NCBI RefSeq assembly: GCF_019749955.1
Contig: NZ_JAIEPC010000008.1
Span: forward strand, 62,001-126,000
Origin: Sphingomonas sp.
GTDB lineage: Bacteria > Pseudomonadota > Alphaproteobacteria > Sphingomonadales > Sphingomonadaceae
Length of the DNA stretch: 64,000 nucleotides
Direction of reading: 5' to 3'
Position 1 is the stretch's first letter, and every line of letters begins with the position of its first letter. The position numbers were made by a program, and so were the translations under genes. The notes beneath the pieces were generated by a model that saw nothing but the letters and a program-made list of their open reading frames with translations, was not told the origin of the DNA and did no database searches. Below, piece by piece: positions 34,978 through 45,876 of this stretch.

Positions 34978-35708
34978 GCCGCCCGCGCCACTTCAAGCGC
35001 CACCGCCAGATCGAGCCGACCGTCGTACAGTGCGCGCCCGGTAATCACGCCTTCAATCCCCGATTTCGCATGCAGCGCGAGCATGTGGATGTCGGCAATG
35101 CCCTTCACCCCGCCGCTCGCGATCACCGGAATGTCGACCGCGCGGGCGAGGTCGACCGTTGCCTCGATATTGACGCCCTTTAGCAACCCATCGCGCCCGA
35201 CATCGGTGAACAGCAGTGCCGCGACGCCGGCATCCTCGAACTGGCGGCCGAGATCGATGATGCTGGTCGTCGACACATCGGCCCAGCCCTTGGTGGCGAC
35301 CATGCCGTCCTTGGCATCGACCGCGACGACGATGCCGCCCGGGAAATCGCGTGCGGCTTCGCGCACCAGATCAGGATTGTCGAGCGCGGCGGTGCCGATC
35401 ACGACGCGCGCCACGCCGAGATCGAACCAGCGCTCGATGCTCGCCCGCGTGCGGATGCCGCCGCCCAATTGCACATGGCCGGGGAAGCGTTCGACGATCG
35501 CCTTCACCGCCTCGCCATTGACCGAATCGCCCGCGAACGCGCCGTCGAGATCGACGACGTGGAGATGTTCGGCGCCTTGCCCGGCGAAGATCATCGCCTG
35601 CGCGGCGGGATCGTCGCCGTAGATGGTCGCGCGGTCCATATCGCCCTCGGCAAGGCGCACGACTTGACCGGCCTTCAGGTCGATCGCGGGGAAAACGATG
35701 AGAGTCAC
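34974..35708 (-). CDS. hisA: Phosphoribosylformimino-AICAR ribotide isomerase
   Basis: Fourth step of histidine synthesis (ProFAR to PRFAR isomerisation). The 244-residue beta/alpha barrel shows FPAIDLKAGQVVRLAEGD with the catalytic Asp, the GGGIR phosphate-binding loop and the second Asp in FTDVGRDG. It starts with GTG, and its ribosome-binding site GGGGGAGGA, five bases upstream, is the terminal part of the palindromic repeat that separates it from hisH. Its stop overlaps the next small gene. Confidence 0.97.
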   Translation of the reverse strand: MTLIVFPAIDLKAGQVVRLAEGDMDRATIYGDDPAAQAMIFAGQGAEHLHVVDLDGAFAGDSVNGEAVKAIVERFPGHVQLGGGIRTRASIERWFDLGVARVVIGTAALDNPDLVREAARDFPGGIVVAVDAKDGMVATKGWADVSTTSIIDLGRQFEDAGVAALLFTDVGRDGLLKGVNIEATVDLARAVDIPVIASGGVKGIADIHMLALHAKSGIEGVITGRALYDGRLDLAVALEVARAA

Positions 35709-35712
35709 AAAA

Positions 35713-35849
35713 TCCTCCCCCAGCTTGTCTGGGGGAGGTGGCAGCCGAAGGCTGACGGAGGGGGGACTTCGCCAGCGAGTCGCTTGCGGTCAACCCCCTC
35801 CACCACGCGCTGAAGAAGCGCGCGGTCCCCCTCCCCCTGCTGGGGAGGA
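35713..35849. repeat. Complex multi-hairpin intergenic repeat C between hisH and hisA
   Basis: About 137 bases made of several small inverted repeats: CCTCCCCCA/TGGGGGAGG, CAGCC/GGCTG, CGCGCT/AGCGCG and CTCCCC/GGGGAG, with GGAGGGGG facing CCCCCTCC across the centre. Such mosaic elements are dispersed in many proteobacterial genomes. Only one copy is in the window. Its left end serves as the Shine-Dalgarno of hisA on the minus strand. Confidence 0.75.
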
Positions 35850-35856
35850 GCAAAGA

Positions 35857-36468
35857 TCATGGCCGCCATTTCAGGAACCTCTCCAGCAGCGCCAGCCCAT
35901 AGCGCTGGCTCTTTTCGGGATGGAACTGCACGCCGAGCATGTTCGCGCGCCCGATCGCCGCGACCACCGGCCCGCCATGCGCGGTCGTCGCCACCACATC
36001 GCTGCCGGTGAAGGCATAGCTGTGCAGGAAGTACGCCTCGCCCGGCTCAATCAGCGGGTGCGGCTTGGCGGGCACGACGTCGTTCCAGCCCATGTGCGGG
36101 ATCTTCGTCTCGGCATTGTCGGGCGTCATCAGCGCGACCTCGCCCGAAATCCAGCCGAGTCCCGGATGCGTCCCGAATTCGAGGCCGCGATCGGCCATCA
36201 ACTGCATGCCGACGCAAATGCCGAGGAACGGGACGCCGCCGCCGATCACGCGCACCGTCATGGCCTCGGTCATCCCCGGCAGCGCGCGCAAAGCGGCCGA
36301 GCACGCGCCGAACGCGCCGACACCCGGCAGTACGATCCGGTCAGCGAAGGCGACGACGGCGGCGCTCGCGGTGATCTCGACCGTCCCCGCGCCCGCAGCC
36401 TTCAGGGCGTTCGCGACCGAATGAAGATTGCCCGCGCCGTAATCGATCAGCGCGATTCGCTCCGCCAT
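35857..36468 (-). CDS. hisH: Imidazole glycerol phosphate synthase subunit HisH
   Basis: Glutaminase half of IGP synthase, feeding ammonia to HisF. The 203-residue class I glutamine amidotransferase has the nucleophile elbow GICVGMQLM and the His-Glu of VQFHPEKSQ. It begins two bases after the hisB stop. Its frame runs open far upstream through hisB, but the conserved N-terminus (IALIDYGAGNLHSV) fixes the start at 36468. A 137-base repeat separates it from hisA. Confidence 0.97.
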   Translation of the reverse strand: MAERIALIDYGAGNLHSVANALKAAGAGTVEITASAAVVAFADRIVLPGVGAFGACSAALRALPGMTEAMTVRVIGGGVPFLGICVGMQLMADRGLEFGTHPGLGWISGEVALMTPDNAETKIPHMGWNDVVPAKPHPLIEPGEAYFLHSYAFTGSDVVATTAHGGPVVAAIGRANMLGVQFHPEKSQRYGLALLERFLKWRP

Positions 36469-36470
36469 CG

Positions 36471-37058
36471 CTAGAGCACGCCCTTGGTCGAGGGGATCGC
36501 TCCCGGCTTGCGCGGGTCGATCTCGACGGCGGTGCGCAGGGCGCGGGCAAGGCCCTTGAACGCGCTTTCGATGATGTGGTGGTTGTTGTGGCCGTATAGC
36601 GTCTCGACGTGCAGCGTCAGCCCAGCCGTCTGCGCGAAGCTGTGGAACCAATGTTCGAACAATTCGGTATCCATCTCGCCCAGCCGTGTCGTCGAGAAGG
36701 CCGATTTCCAAACCAGATAGGGCCGCCCCGAAATGTCGAGCGCGACGCGCGTCAAGGTCTCGTCCATCGGCGACAGCGCGTCGCCATAGCGGCGGATGCC
36801 GGCCTTGTCGCCGAGCGCCTTGGCCACCGCTTCGCCGATCGCGAGCGCCGAATCCTCGGTCGTGTGGTGCTGGTCGATGTGGAGATCGCCGACCGCTTTC
36901 AGATCGACGTCGATCATCGAATGGCGCGAAAGCTGTTCGAGCATGTGATCGAGGAAGCCGATGCCGGTCGACACCGTGTATTGGCCGGTGCCGTCGAGAT
37001 CGACGGTCACATCGATCGAAGTTTCCTTGGTGGTGCGGGAGATAGTGGCGCGACGCAT
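36471..37058 (-). CDS. hisB: Imidazoleglycerol-phosphate dehydratase
   Basis: Sixth step of histidine synthesis. The 195 residues are two half-domains with the paired metal-binding histidines HHTTEDSA and [12 protein letters not shown], and [12 protein letters not shown]. It lacks the N-terminal histidinol-phosphatase found in enterobacterial HisB. It is the first gene of the operon hisB-hisH-hisA-orf76-hisF-orf54-hisE and is divergent from sspB with 72 bases between. Confidence 0.98.
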   Translation of the reverse strand: MRRATISRTTKETSIDVTVDLDGTGQYTVSTGIGFLDHMLEQLSRHSMIDVDLKAVGDLHIDQHHTTEDSALAIGEAVAKALGDKAGIRRYGDALSPMDETLTRVALDISGRPYLVWKSAFSTTRLGEMDTELFEHWFHSFAQTAGLTLHVETLYGHNNHHIIESAFKGLARALRTAVEIDPRKPGAIPSTKGVL

Positions 37059-37130
37059 TGCCCTCCCATAGCGGCTGATGGCGGACGCGCAATCTTGACG
37101 ATAGGGCTGGGGGCGCTAGTCCAATGCATT

Positions 37131-37604
37131 ATGAGTGATGCCTTGCCCGACAGCCTGATTCCCTATGACGAAATCGTGCAGGAAGCGCTGCGCGCCGTCG
37201 TCGGGCGCGTGCTGGGGTCGATTGCGGGCGGCGGCGGGCTGCCCGGCGAGCATCATTTCTACATCACGTTCAAGACGCAGGTCCCCGGCGTCGACATTCC
37301 GAAGCGGCTGATCGAACGTTTCCCCGATGAAATGACGATCGTGCTGCAAAATAAATTCTGGGACCTGAAAGTCGACGAAACGCGCTTTTCGGTGGGTCTG
37401 AGCTTCAACCAGGTGCCGTCGAAGCTGGTGATTCCCTATTCAGCGATTATCGGTTTTCACGATCCGGCGGTCAATTTCGAGTTGCGCTTTCAGGCAGCGG
37501 ATGGCCCCGACGAACCCGAACCGCATGAGGAAGCCGAGAATGACGGCGGCCCGCGTGACGATGGGTCGAATGTCGTGTCGGTGGATTTCAAGCGGAAGAA
37601 GTAA
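37131..37604 (+). CDS. sspB: ClpXP adaptor SspB (alphaproteobacterial type)
   Basis: Delivers ssrA-tagged and other substrates to ClpXP. The 157 residues comprise the Sm-like substrate-binding domain (FYITFKTQVPGVDIPKRLIERFPDEMTIVLQN...), an acidic flexible linker (DGPDEPEPHEEAEND) and a C-terminal basic tail VVSVDFKRKK that fits the ClpX-binding motif. The ATG at 37131 starts the domain; the frame is open upstream because it shadows hisB. Confidence 0.93.
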   Translation: MSDALPDSLIPYDEIVQEALRAVVGRVLGSIAGGGGLPGEHHFYITFKTQVPGVDIPKRLIERFPDEMTIVLQNKFWDLKVDETRFSVGLSFNQVPSKLVIPYSAIIGFHDPAVNFELRFQAADGPDEPEPHEEAENDGGPRDDGSNVVSVDFKRKK

Positions 37605-37611
37605 GGAGCGA

Positions 37612-37706
37612 GGCGCGCATGCTGCGCGCCGGTCGCGCCAGCGACGCGAACTGCCGGCCGACGCGGCAAAGCCGCGTTCGACGTCACGGGATTAACTCCC
37701 GTGACG
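37612..37706 (+). other. Three consecutive hairpins between sspB and fumC
   Basis: Perfect inverted repeats GGCGCGC/GCGCGCC (37612-37630), ACGCGGC/GCCGCGT (37661-37677) and CGTCACGGG/CCCGTGACG (37682-37706) follow each other in the 123-base gap. None has a T-run, so they are not typical terminators. They may be a dispersed repeat, or structure in the fumC leader; the last one ends 21 bases before the fumC ATG. Confidence 0.6.
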
Positions 37707-37727
37707 GCCCGGTGACGGAGAAGGAAG

Positions 37728-39113
<1,386 letters not shown>

Positions 39114-39155
39114 TCGCCCCTTGACGACGCGGCGGCGGCTACGCCACTAGCGCGC

Positions 39156-39800
39156 ATGGACCGACCCAATGATCCCCACGGGTTTCAGCGCCGCGGCGTA
39201 CTGTTCGTGCTCTCCTCGCCGTCGGGCGCGGGCAAATCGACGATTGCGCGGATGCTGCTCGAAGCCGAGCCCGATCTCGCCATGTCGGTGTCGGCGACGA
39301 CGCGCCCGATCCGCCCCGGCGAGGAAGACGGCAAGGATTATCACTTCGTCAGCCTCGACAAGTTTCGCGAAATGGTCGCGAACCACGAATTTCTCGAATG
39401 GGCGCACGTCTTTGGCCAGCGTTACGGCACGCCCAAGGCGCAGGTCGATGCGATGCTCGAAGCGGGCAAGGACGTGCTGTTCGACATCGACTGGCAGGGC
39501 GCGCAGCAGTTGTTCCAGATCGCCGGTGGCGATGTTGTCCGCGTCTTCATCCTGCCGCCGTCGATGGAAGAACTGAACGACCGCCTCATCCGCCGCGCAA
39601 CCGATGCGCCCGAAGTGATCGAGGCGCGCATGAACCGCGCGACCGCCGAAGTCAGCCACTGGGACGGCTATGACTATGTGCTCGTCAACGACGATGTCGA
39701 CCAATGCTTCCGCGACGTGCAGACGATCCTCGCGGCGGAGCGCTTGAAGCGGTCGCGCCAGACCGGGCTGATCGGGTTTATTCGCCATTTGATGAAGTAA
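39156..39800 (+). CDS. gmk: Guanylate kinase
   Basis: Phosphorylates GMP to GDP. The 214-residue product has the P-loop SSPSGAGKSTIAR, the GMP-binding region (TTRPIRPGEEDGKDYHFVS), and the DIDWQGAQQL Asp motif. It starts 42 bases after the fumC stop on the same strand, and the two may be cotranscribed. Confidence 0.98.
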   Translation: MDRPNDPHGFQRRGVLFVLSSPSGAGKSTIARMLLEAEPDLAMSVSATTRPIRPGEEDGKDYHFVSLDKFREMVANHEFLEWAHVFGQRYGTPKAQVDAMLEAGKDVLFDIDWQGAQQLFQIAGGDVVRVFILPPSMEELNDRLIRRATDAPEVIEARMNRATAEVSHWDGYDYVLVNDDVDQCFRDVQTILAAERLKRSRQTGLIGFIRHLMK

Positions 39801-39825
39801 TTTCTGGTGGAGTACCAACCTCCAT

Positions 39826-39916
39826 CCGTTCGCCCTGAGCTTGTCGAAGGGCCGTCCTTCTTCTGCGACCGCTTCGAAAAGAAGGACGGTGCTTCGACAA
39901 GCTCAGCACGAACGGG
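39826..39916. repeat. Intergenic palindromic repeat, family B copy 2
   Basis: Arms TGAGCTTGTCGAAGGGCCGTCC and GGACGGTGCTTCGACAAGCTCA, with TTCTT/AAGAA completing the stem around a short loop. It lies between the convergent gmk and ATP12 genes. Confidence 0.88.
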
Positions 39917-39937
39917 GAGAGGGTTTCCTGTCAAACT

Positions 39938-40621
39938 TCAGCGGAGTAGGTCCAGCAGCCTTACCCCCGCCTCATAATCCCGCCGCCGCGCCTGCCGCGC
40001 CGGGATGGCGAGATCGTCCTCGCCCCATTGCTCGGCTTGCCAGTCGGCGTCGAGTTCGGACGCCAGCCACACCGCCTCCGCATCGGCAGCGCGCCCGGCG
40101 AGCGCGAGCGCGGCGACCAGCGACCCGCTGATCGTCACAATCGGCGCGAGCGCGGCGAGTTCAAAGGGATCGCGCGCGGCAATCGCCTCGCTTAGCCGCG
40201 CGAGCGTTTCGAGGGGCTGGTGGCGGTGCATGATGCCCGTCGTCACGACGAAATCGACGCGGTAAGTCGCCCGCGCCCAGTCGAGCAGCGGGTCCCACGC
40301 CGCCGCCTGTCGCGCCACCAGCGGGGCGGGGCTGTCGGCGCGGTAGCAAAGCAGGTCGCTTTCGGCAAAAACGGCAAGCCCGGCGGCGAAGGCGCGGGAG
40401 TCAGGCGCTATCCGGTCGATCGCGGCATTGGCGAGGCCGGTGAGCGGCATCGCGCGCGGATCAATCTCGGCCGCAACCGAGCGCCATTCGTCAGCGACAG
40501 CGTCCGCGAGCACGGCGTTGGGCAGCAGCAGCGGCGTGCGACCCGGCGTACGTACCGGCTTGCCGTCGAGCGTAATCCCGCGCGCGTCGGTGATCTCGAC
40601 GCTCGTCCAGAAGCGCTTCAC
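39938..40621 (-). CDS. ATP12-family F1-ATPase assembly chaperone
   Basis: A 227-residue protein of the ATP12 family, which in mitochondria binds the F1 alpha subunit during assembly; alphaproteobacteria keep a homologue. The N-terminus KRFWTSVEI...ITLDGKPVRTPGRTPLLLPN and the helix-rich C-terminal half with DEW...AEIDPRAMPLTGLANAAID are characteristic. It begins with GTG at 40621, overlapping the stop of the small membrane gene (GTGA), and an open frame runs further upstream as an artefact. Confidence 0.92.
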   Translation of the reverse strand: MKRFWTSVEITDARGITLDGKPVRTPGRTPLLLPNAVLADAVADEWRSVAAEIDPRAMPLTGLANAAIDRIAPDSRAFAAGLAVFAESDLLCYRADSPAPLVARQAAAWDPLLDWARATYRVDFVVTTGIMHRHQPLETLARLSEAIAARDPFELAALAPIVTISGSLVAALALAGRAADAEAVWLASELDADWQAEQWGEDDLAIPARQARRRDYEAGVRLLDLLR

Positions 40622-40839
40622 GGCTCGGGCTTGCTCTTCCAGCGCGCGGCGAGTGCACGTGGCACGACCGCCATTTCCCACAGCGACGCGAGCGTCAGCC
40701 CCAACCCGATCGCCTTGTCGGGCCACTCGACCGCGCGCGCGAGCAGCACGATGCCGAACACCGCGCCCGCTGCCCCCGCGATCCGCGCGAGCGTCATCAG
40801 ATAATAGCGCGTCTGCGCGGTGCGATCTTCGTCGGTCAT
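40618..40839 (-). CDS. Small two-span membrane protein in the gph-atp12 operon
   Basis: A 73-residue protein with two hydrophobic helices (about residues 16-33 and 43-60) and a basic C-terminus. No named family is recognised. It overlaps gph by four bases on one side (ATGA) and the ATP12 gene by four on the other (GTGA), so it is surely translated. By position it might assist ATP synthase assembly, but this is inference from order only. Confidence 0.8.
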   Translation of the reverse strand: MTDEDRTAQTRYYLMTLARIAGAAGAVFGIVLLARAVEWPDKAIGLGLTLASLWEMAVVPRALAARWKSKPEP

Positions 40840-41495
40840 GGGTTTTCCAGGGCGCGGGCAAGGGCGCTGACGTGCTCAACGACGACATGCGCGCCTGCCT
40901 CGACCAGTTCCTCGGGCGGGTGATAGCCCCAGGCGACGCCGATCGCGCGGGCCCCGGCGGCGCGCGCCATCGCCATGTCGAAGCTGGTGTCGCCGATCAT
41001 CGCGGTGTGCGCGGCGACGGCGCCGGCATCGCGCATCGCGGTGTCGATCATCGACGGGTGCGGTTTGGAGGGGTGACGGTCGGCAGTCTGGAGCGTGATG
41101 AAATGGTCCGCGATGCCGTGATGCGCGAGGATATGCGCAAGGCCGCGATCGGACTTGCCGGTCGCCACACCGAGCAGCCAGCCTTCAGCCGACAGCGCCT
41201 TGAGCAGCTCGGCAATCCCGTCATACAGCGGTTCCTCCGCCATCGCGCCCGTCGAGCGCAGGCGGAAGAAAGCATCCTTATAGTCCTGCGCGATGCGCTG
41301 GTGCAGCGCGTCCTCGGCATCGGGGAGCAGCATCCGCATGGCCTCGACAAGGCTCAAGCCGACGATCCGGCGGATCGTGTTACGCGGCGGCGCGACAAGG
41401 CCGTTGGCGGCGAAGGATTCCTCGACCGCCGTGCAGATATTATGCTGGCTGTCGACGAGCGTCCCGTCGCAATCGAAGATCGCGAGGCGGATCAT
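40836..41495 (-). CDS. gph: HAD-superfamily hydrolase, phosphoglycolate-phosphatase-like
   Basis: A 219-residue HAD phosphatase. Motif I is FDCDGTLVDSQ, with the nucleophile and acid/base aspartates. A helical C1 cap follows, then the lysine of motif III in GVATGKSDRGL and motif IV MIGDTSFDMAMARAAG. The layout suits Gph, which removes 2-phosphoglycolate from DNA repair, but other small phosphoesters are possible. It leads the operon gph-orf73-atp12. Confidence 0.88.
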   Translation of the reverse strand: MIRLAIFDCDGTLVDSQHNICTAVEESFAANGLVAPPRNTIRRIVGLSLVEAMRMLLPDAEDALHQRIAQDYKDAFFRLRSTGAMAEEPLYDGIAELLKALSAEGWLLGVATGKSDRGLAHILAHHGIADHFITLQTADRHPSKPHPSMIDTAMRDAGAVAAHTAMIGDTSFDMAMARAAGARAIGVAWGYHPPEELVEAGAHVVVEHVSALARALENP

Positions 41496-41580
41496 CGGGC
41501 GGGAGGGCGCTGCTGCATCCGGCCAGCGTTAGCCAAGCGGAGGCCGGAACGAAAGGGCGTTCCTAACCTTTAGCCCTACT

Positions 41581-41671
41581 CCCGTTTGCCCTGAGCTTGT
41601 CGAAGGGCCGTTCTTCTTCTTCGACGGCCCGCAAAAGAAGGGCAGTGCTTCGACAAGCTCAGCACGAACGG
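41581..41671. repeat. Intergenic palindromic repeat, family B copy 3
   Basis: Arms TGAGCTTGTCGAAGGGC and AGTGCTTCGACAAGCTCA, with TTCTTCTTC opposite AAAAGAAG and a GC-rich loop. It lies between the divergent gph and beta-hydroxylase genes. Confidence 0.88.
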
Positions 41672-41715
41672 ATTTCGGAGGTGTCAATCATCTGATCATG
41701 GCTTAGCCTAAGCCC

Positions 41716-42309
41716 ATGACCCAACTTGCCCCGACCGACACGGACGCGCTGCCCGATCGCAAGCGGTTGCCATTGACGTTCGACGCCGCCGCGCTGGCTG
41801 TGGACCTCGTGGCGATCGAGCGCGATCCGTGGCAGCCGCATTTCGTGCGCGATAATTATCGCGGGGACTGGTCGGCTATCGCCTTGCGCGCGGCAGCCGG
41901 GGAGACGCATCCGATCCGGCTGATCTACGCCAATCCCACCGCGACCGAGTGGGTCGACACGCCGCTGATGGCGCGCGTGCCCGCCATGCGCGCGGCGGTG
42001 GCGGCGCTGCGCTGCCCGGTGCAGAGCGTGCGGCTGATGCGGCTGGGCGCGGGAGCTGCGATCCTGCCACACGACGACCTCGACCTCGCCGCCGAAGCGG
42101 GTCGCGCGCGGCTGCACCTGCCGATCACGACCAATCCGGGGGTGCGGTTTGTGCTGAATGGCGAGGCCGTGCCGATGGACGTCGGCGAGCTCTGGTATTT
42201 GCGGCTGAGCGATACGCATGAGGCGGCTAATGATGGGGAGACGCCGCGCGTGCATCTGGTGATCGACGTGCTGGCGAATGATTGGCTGTTGGCGATGTTG
42301 CGCGGGTGA
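41716..42309 (+). CDS. Aspartyl/asparaginyl beta-hydroxylase-like dioxygenase
   Basis: A 197-residue Fe(II)/2-oxoglutarate oxygenase. The iron ligands are visible as H119-x-D121 (PHDDLD) and H168 (DTHEAAN), and R178 (PRVHLVIDV) should bind 2-oxoglutarate. Relatives hydroxylate Asp or Asn in proteins or peptides or modify lipids such as lipid A; the substrate here is unknown. It is a single gene between a family B repeat and the convergent acyltransferase. Confidence 0.9.
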   Translation: MTQLAPTDTDALPDRKRLPLTFDAAALAVDLVAIERDPWQPHFVRDNYRGDWSAIALRAAAGETHPIRLIYANPTATEWVDTPLMARVPAMRAAVAALRCPVQSVRLMRLGAGAAILPHDDLDLAAEAGRARLHLPITTNPGVRFVLNGEAVPMDVGELWYLRLSDTHEAANDGETPRVHLVIDVLANDWLLAMLRG

Positions 42310-42335
42310 GGGGGATGGGACTGGAAAGGAAACGA

Positions 42336-43430
42336 CTACTCCGGCGGCGCTGGCTGGTGTCTTGCCTGTCGTGGCAACAATAGCCTGACGAGAACCCTGG
42401 TCCACGGCTCCGCCCAGCGCGTCACGATCCAAGCCGCCGCCATCATCGCCATCGCCATCGCGATCGGCAATAAGGGAAAGGCGAAACGCGGCAACACGCG
42501 CGGCGCGGCTGCAATCAACCCGATCCCGATCTCGTTATGCAGCAGATAGAGCGGGTAACTAATCGCGCCAATGAACAGCAGGAAGCGCGACGATAACACT
42601 CGTTGCAACGCCCGCATCCGTTGGATCGCCGCAAAGAAGGCGACGCAGCCCGACAGGTAAAGGCTCGAGAGAAGGTCGTTCGGTTGCCACAGGCCCGATG
42701 TGAACGCGCTGACGAGGCCGACGATGATGGCCGCTGCGAACACCACCGGCGAATCGTGCGACTTCAGAAATAGCGCGCCACTCACGAACCAGCCGAAATA
42801 GGCGGTCCCGAACCACTGCACGACCTCGATCGCCTTCAGCATGAACTGGTGGTCGCCCAGCTTCGCCAAGGGCGGCGCGACGAGCACCATGAGCCAGAGC
42901 GCCGTCAGCGTCAGCAGGCCCCTTCGCCATCCAAGTCTGAAATACAGAAAGCCGAAACTGAGGTAGAACCCCATTTCGACATAAAGGGTCCAGAACACGC
43001 CATCCAGCTCGTCGACCGGCCGTCGCAGCACAGCCTGCCAGATGGGTGGGATCAGAAAAGTGAGGCCAGGCAACAGATTGACTGCATCAGGTCGCCCGTG
43101 CGGCATAAAGTCACCCAACACCCGCGATGCCGCAAAGATGCCAAGCGATGCAATCAACATCGCTGGAAACAGCCGAAGCCATCGGCGCGCCATGAACTGG
43201 CCGAAGCTCGAACACCGCTCCAGCGTGAGCAGGATGACATAGCCGGAGATCAGGAAGAAGATGTTCACGCCGACCCAGCCGTGATCGAGAACCGGAATAG
43301 CGGCGAACATGGCACCATAGGGGAAGAAGCGAACATAGTCCCAGTTGGTGTAGTGCCACAGGACGACCGACAGGATCGCGACGCCCCGAAGTCCATCGAG
43401 ATGACCGATGCGGTTCCGACCTTCTTCCAT
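42336..43430 (-). CDS. OafA/YrhL-type membrane acyltransferase
   Basis: A 364-residue multi-spanning acyltransferase-3 protein with ten or so helices. The N-terminal IGHLDGLRGVAILSVVLWHY carries the conserved His and Arg of the family. Members acetylate or acylate exopolysaccharide, lipopolysaccharide or peptidoglycan sugars. The start at 43430 puts the conserved motif near the N-terminus; 43514 is possible. No polysaccharide genes are adjacent, so its acceptor is unknown. Confidence 0.9.
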   Translation of the reverse strand: MEEGRNRIGHLDGLRGVAILSVVLWHYTNWDYVRFFPYGAMFAAIPVLDHGWVGVNIFFLISGYVILLTLERCSSFGQFMARRWLRLFPAMLIASLGIFAASRVLGDFMPHGRPDAVNLLPGLTFLIPPIWQAVLRRPVDELDGVFWTLYVEMGFYLSFGFLYFRLGWRRGLLTLTALWLMVLVAPPLAKLGDHQFMLKAIEVVQWFGTAYFGWFVSGALFLKSHDSPVVFAAAIIVGLVSAFTSGLWQPNDLLSSLYLSGCVAFFAAIQRMRALQRVLSSRFLLFIGAISYPLYLLHNEIGIGLIAAAPRVLPRFAFPLLPIAMAMAMMAAAWIVTRWAEPWTRVLVRLLLPRQARHQPAPPE

Positions 43431-43577
43431 GCTTCCCCATCTAGCGGACGACAGCCGATCGCAAGCATAGAGCGTTACTCGACAAAGCGCATCATTACGC
43501 ACCGGCTTTCCCACAGAGTATCACGCAACACGGCTTTCATGCGCCGCGCGCGGCTGCAATTGGCGCGCCGCAAAGCG

Positions 43578-43609
43578 AAAGGGCCGGGGAATTGCGCCCC
43601 CGGCCCTTT
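43578..43609 (-). terminator. GC-rich hairpin terminator-like element
   Basis: Twelve-base perfect inverted repeat AAAGGGCCGGGG/CCCCGGCCCTTT at 43578-43609 with an eight-base loop. On the minus strand it lies downstream of groESL and ends in CTTT, a weak T-tail. It probably ends groESL transcription before the acyltransferase gene. Confidence 0.75.
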
Positions 43610-43641
43610 GCTGTTCGTTCGGTAGGTTCGTGGGTGGCACG

Positions 43642-43737
43642 GTCCCGGCGGAGCCGGGACTCGTCGGTCGGGGTCTGGCGACCCCGCCGGCCGTTTTGAT
43701 TTCGTGTCGGGAGCAGCGTCGCTGCTCCCGTCCGAAA

Positions 43738-43739
<2 letters not shown>
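43642..43739 (-). other. Three consecutive hairpins after groL
   Basis: Inverted repeats GTCCCGGC/GCCGGGAC (43642-43660), CGGGGTC/GACCCCG (43669-43686) and a long one in which GATTTCG (43698) pairs with CGAAATC (43733-43739) outside CGGGAGCAGC/GCTGCTCCCG. The last hairpin begins at the groL stop codon. No T-run follows any of them. Together with the terminator at 43578 they fill the roughly 300-base gap, in which no gene is seen. Confidence 0.65.
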
Positions 43740-45405
<1,666 letters not shown>

Positions 45406-45454
45406 TCAGTTGGATGTTGGTTGATGGTTACGAAAAAACGGGTGGCTCAGGGCT

Positions 45455-45742
45455 TCAGCCCATGATCCCCAGAATGTCCGATTCCTTCATGATCAGCAGG
45501 TCTTCGCCGCCAACCTTGACCTCGGTGCCCGACCATTTGCCGAACAGGATCTTGTCGCCGGCCTTGACGTCGAGCGGGGTGATCGTGCCGTCTTCAGCAC
45601 GAATGCCGGTGCCGACCGAAACGACTTCGCCTTCCTGCGGCTTTTCCTTGGCGGTGTCAGGGATGATGATGCCACCGGCGGTCTTCTCTTCGGCTTCGAC
45701 GCGGCGAACGAGCACGCGGTCGTGGAGTGGACGAAAGTTCAT
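45455..45742 (-). CDS. groS: Co-chaperonin GroES
   Basis: Ten-kilodalton lid of the GroEL ring; the 95 residues start [14 protein letters not shown] and include the mobile loop ([12 protein letters not shown]). The ATG at 45742 is the family start and has AAGGA and GGAG just upstream; the frame is open to 45790. A CIRCE element and promoter lie upstream. Confidence 0.99.
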   Translation of the reverse strand: MNFRPLHDRVLVRRVEAEEKTAGGIIIPDTAKEKPQEGEVVSVGTGIRAEDGTITPLDVKAGDKILFGKWSGTEVKVGGEDLLIMKESDILGIMG

Positions 45743-45780
45743 GCGCTCCATCCTTTCTTTCTCGGGTTGATGATCGCTAC

Positions 45781-45805
45781 TGGCACTCACGCGGGGCGAG
45801 TGCCA
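45781..45805 (-). promoter_or_regulatory. CIRCE operator of groESL
   Basis: TGGCACTC-N9-GAGTGCCA, an eight-base perfect inverted repeat with the nine-base spacer of the CIRCE consensus (TTAGCACTC-N9-GAGTGCTAA). HrcA binds such sites and represses groESL until heat shock. hrcA is not in the window. Confidence 0.93.
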
Positions 45806-45813
45806 ACACGGCG

Positions 45814-45842
45814 CATATGTGTTCGCGAGGCGCGCGCGTCAA
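45814..45842 (-). promoter_or_regulatory. groESL promoter
   Basis: On the minus strand TTGACG (45837-45842) and CATATG (45814-45819) are exactly 17 bases apart, a sigma-70-like arrangement. The CIRCE element starts nine bases downstream of the -10, where bound HrcA would block transcription. Confidence 0.65.
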
Positions 45843-45876
45843 CCGCTGCCAAACCGGTCGGGGGCGAAAAAGAGGG

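Noticed and set aside
36469-37092. Extension of HisH through hisB
   Set aside because: The frame is open only because of GC bias; HisH homology starts at 36468, two bases after hisB ends.
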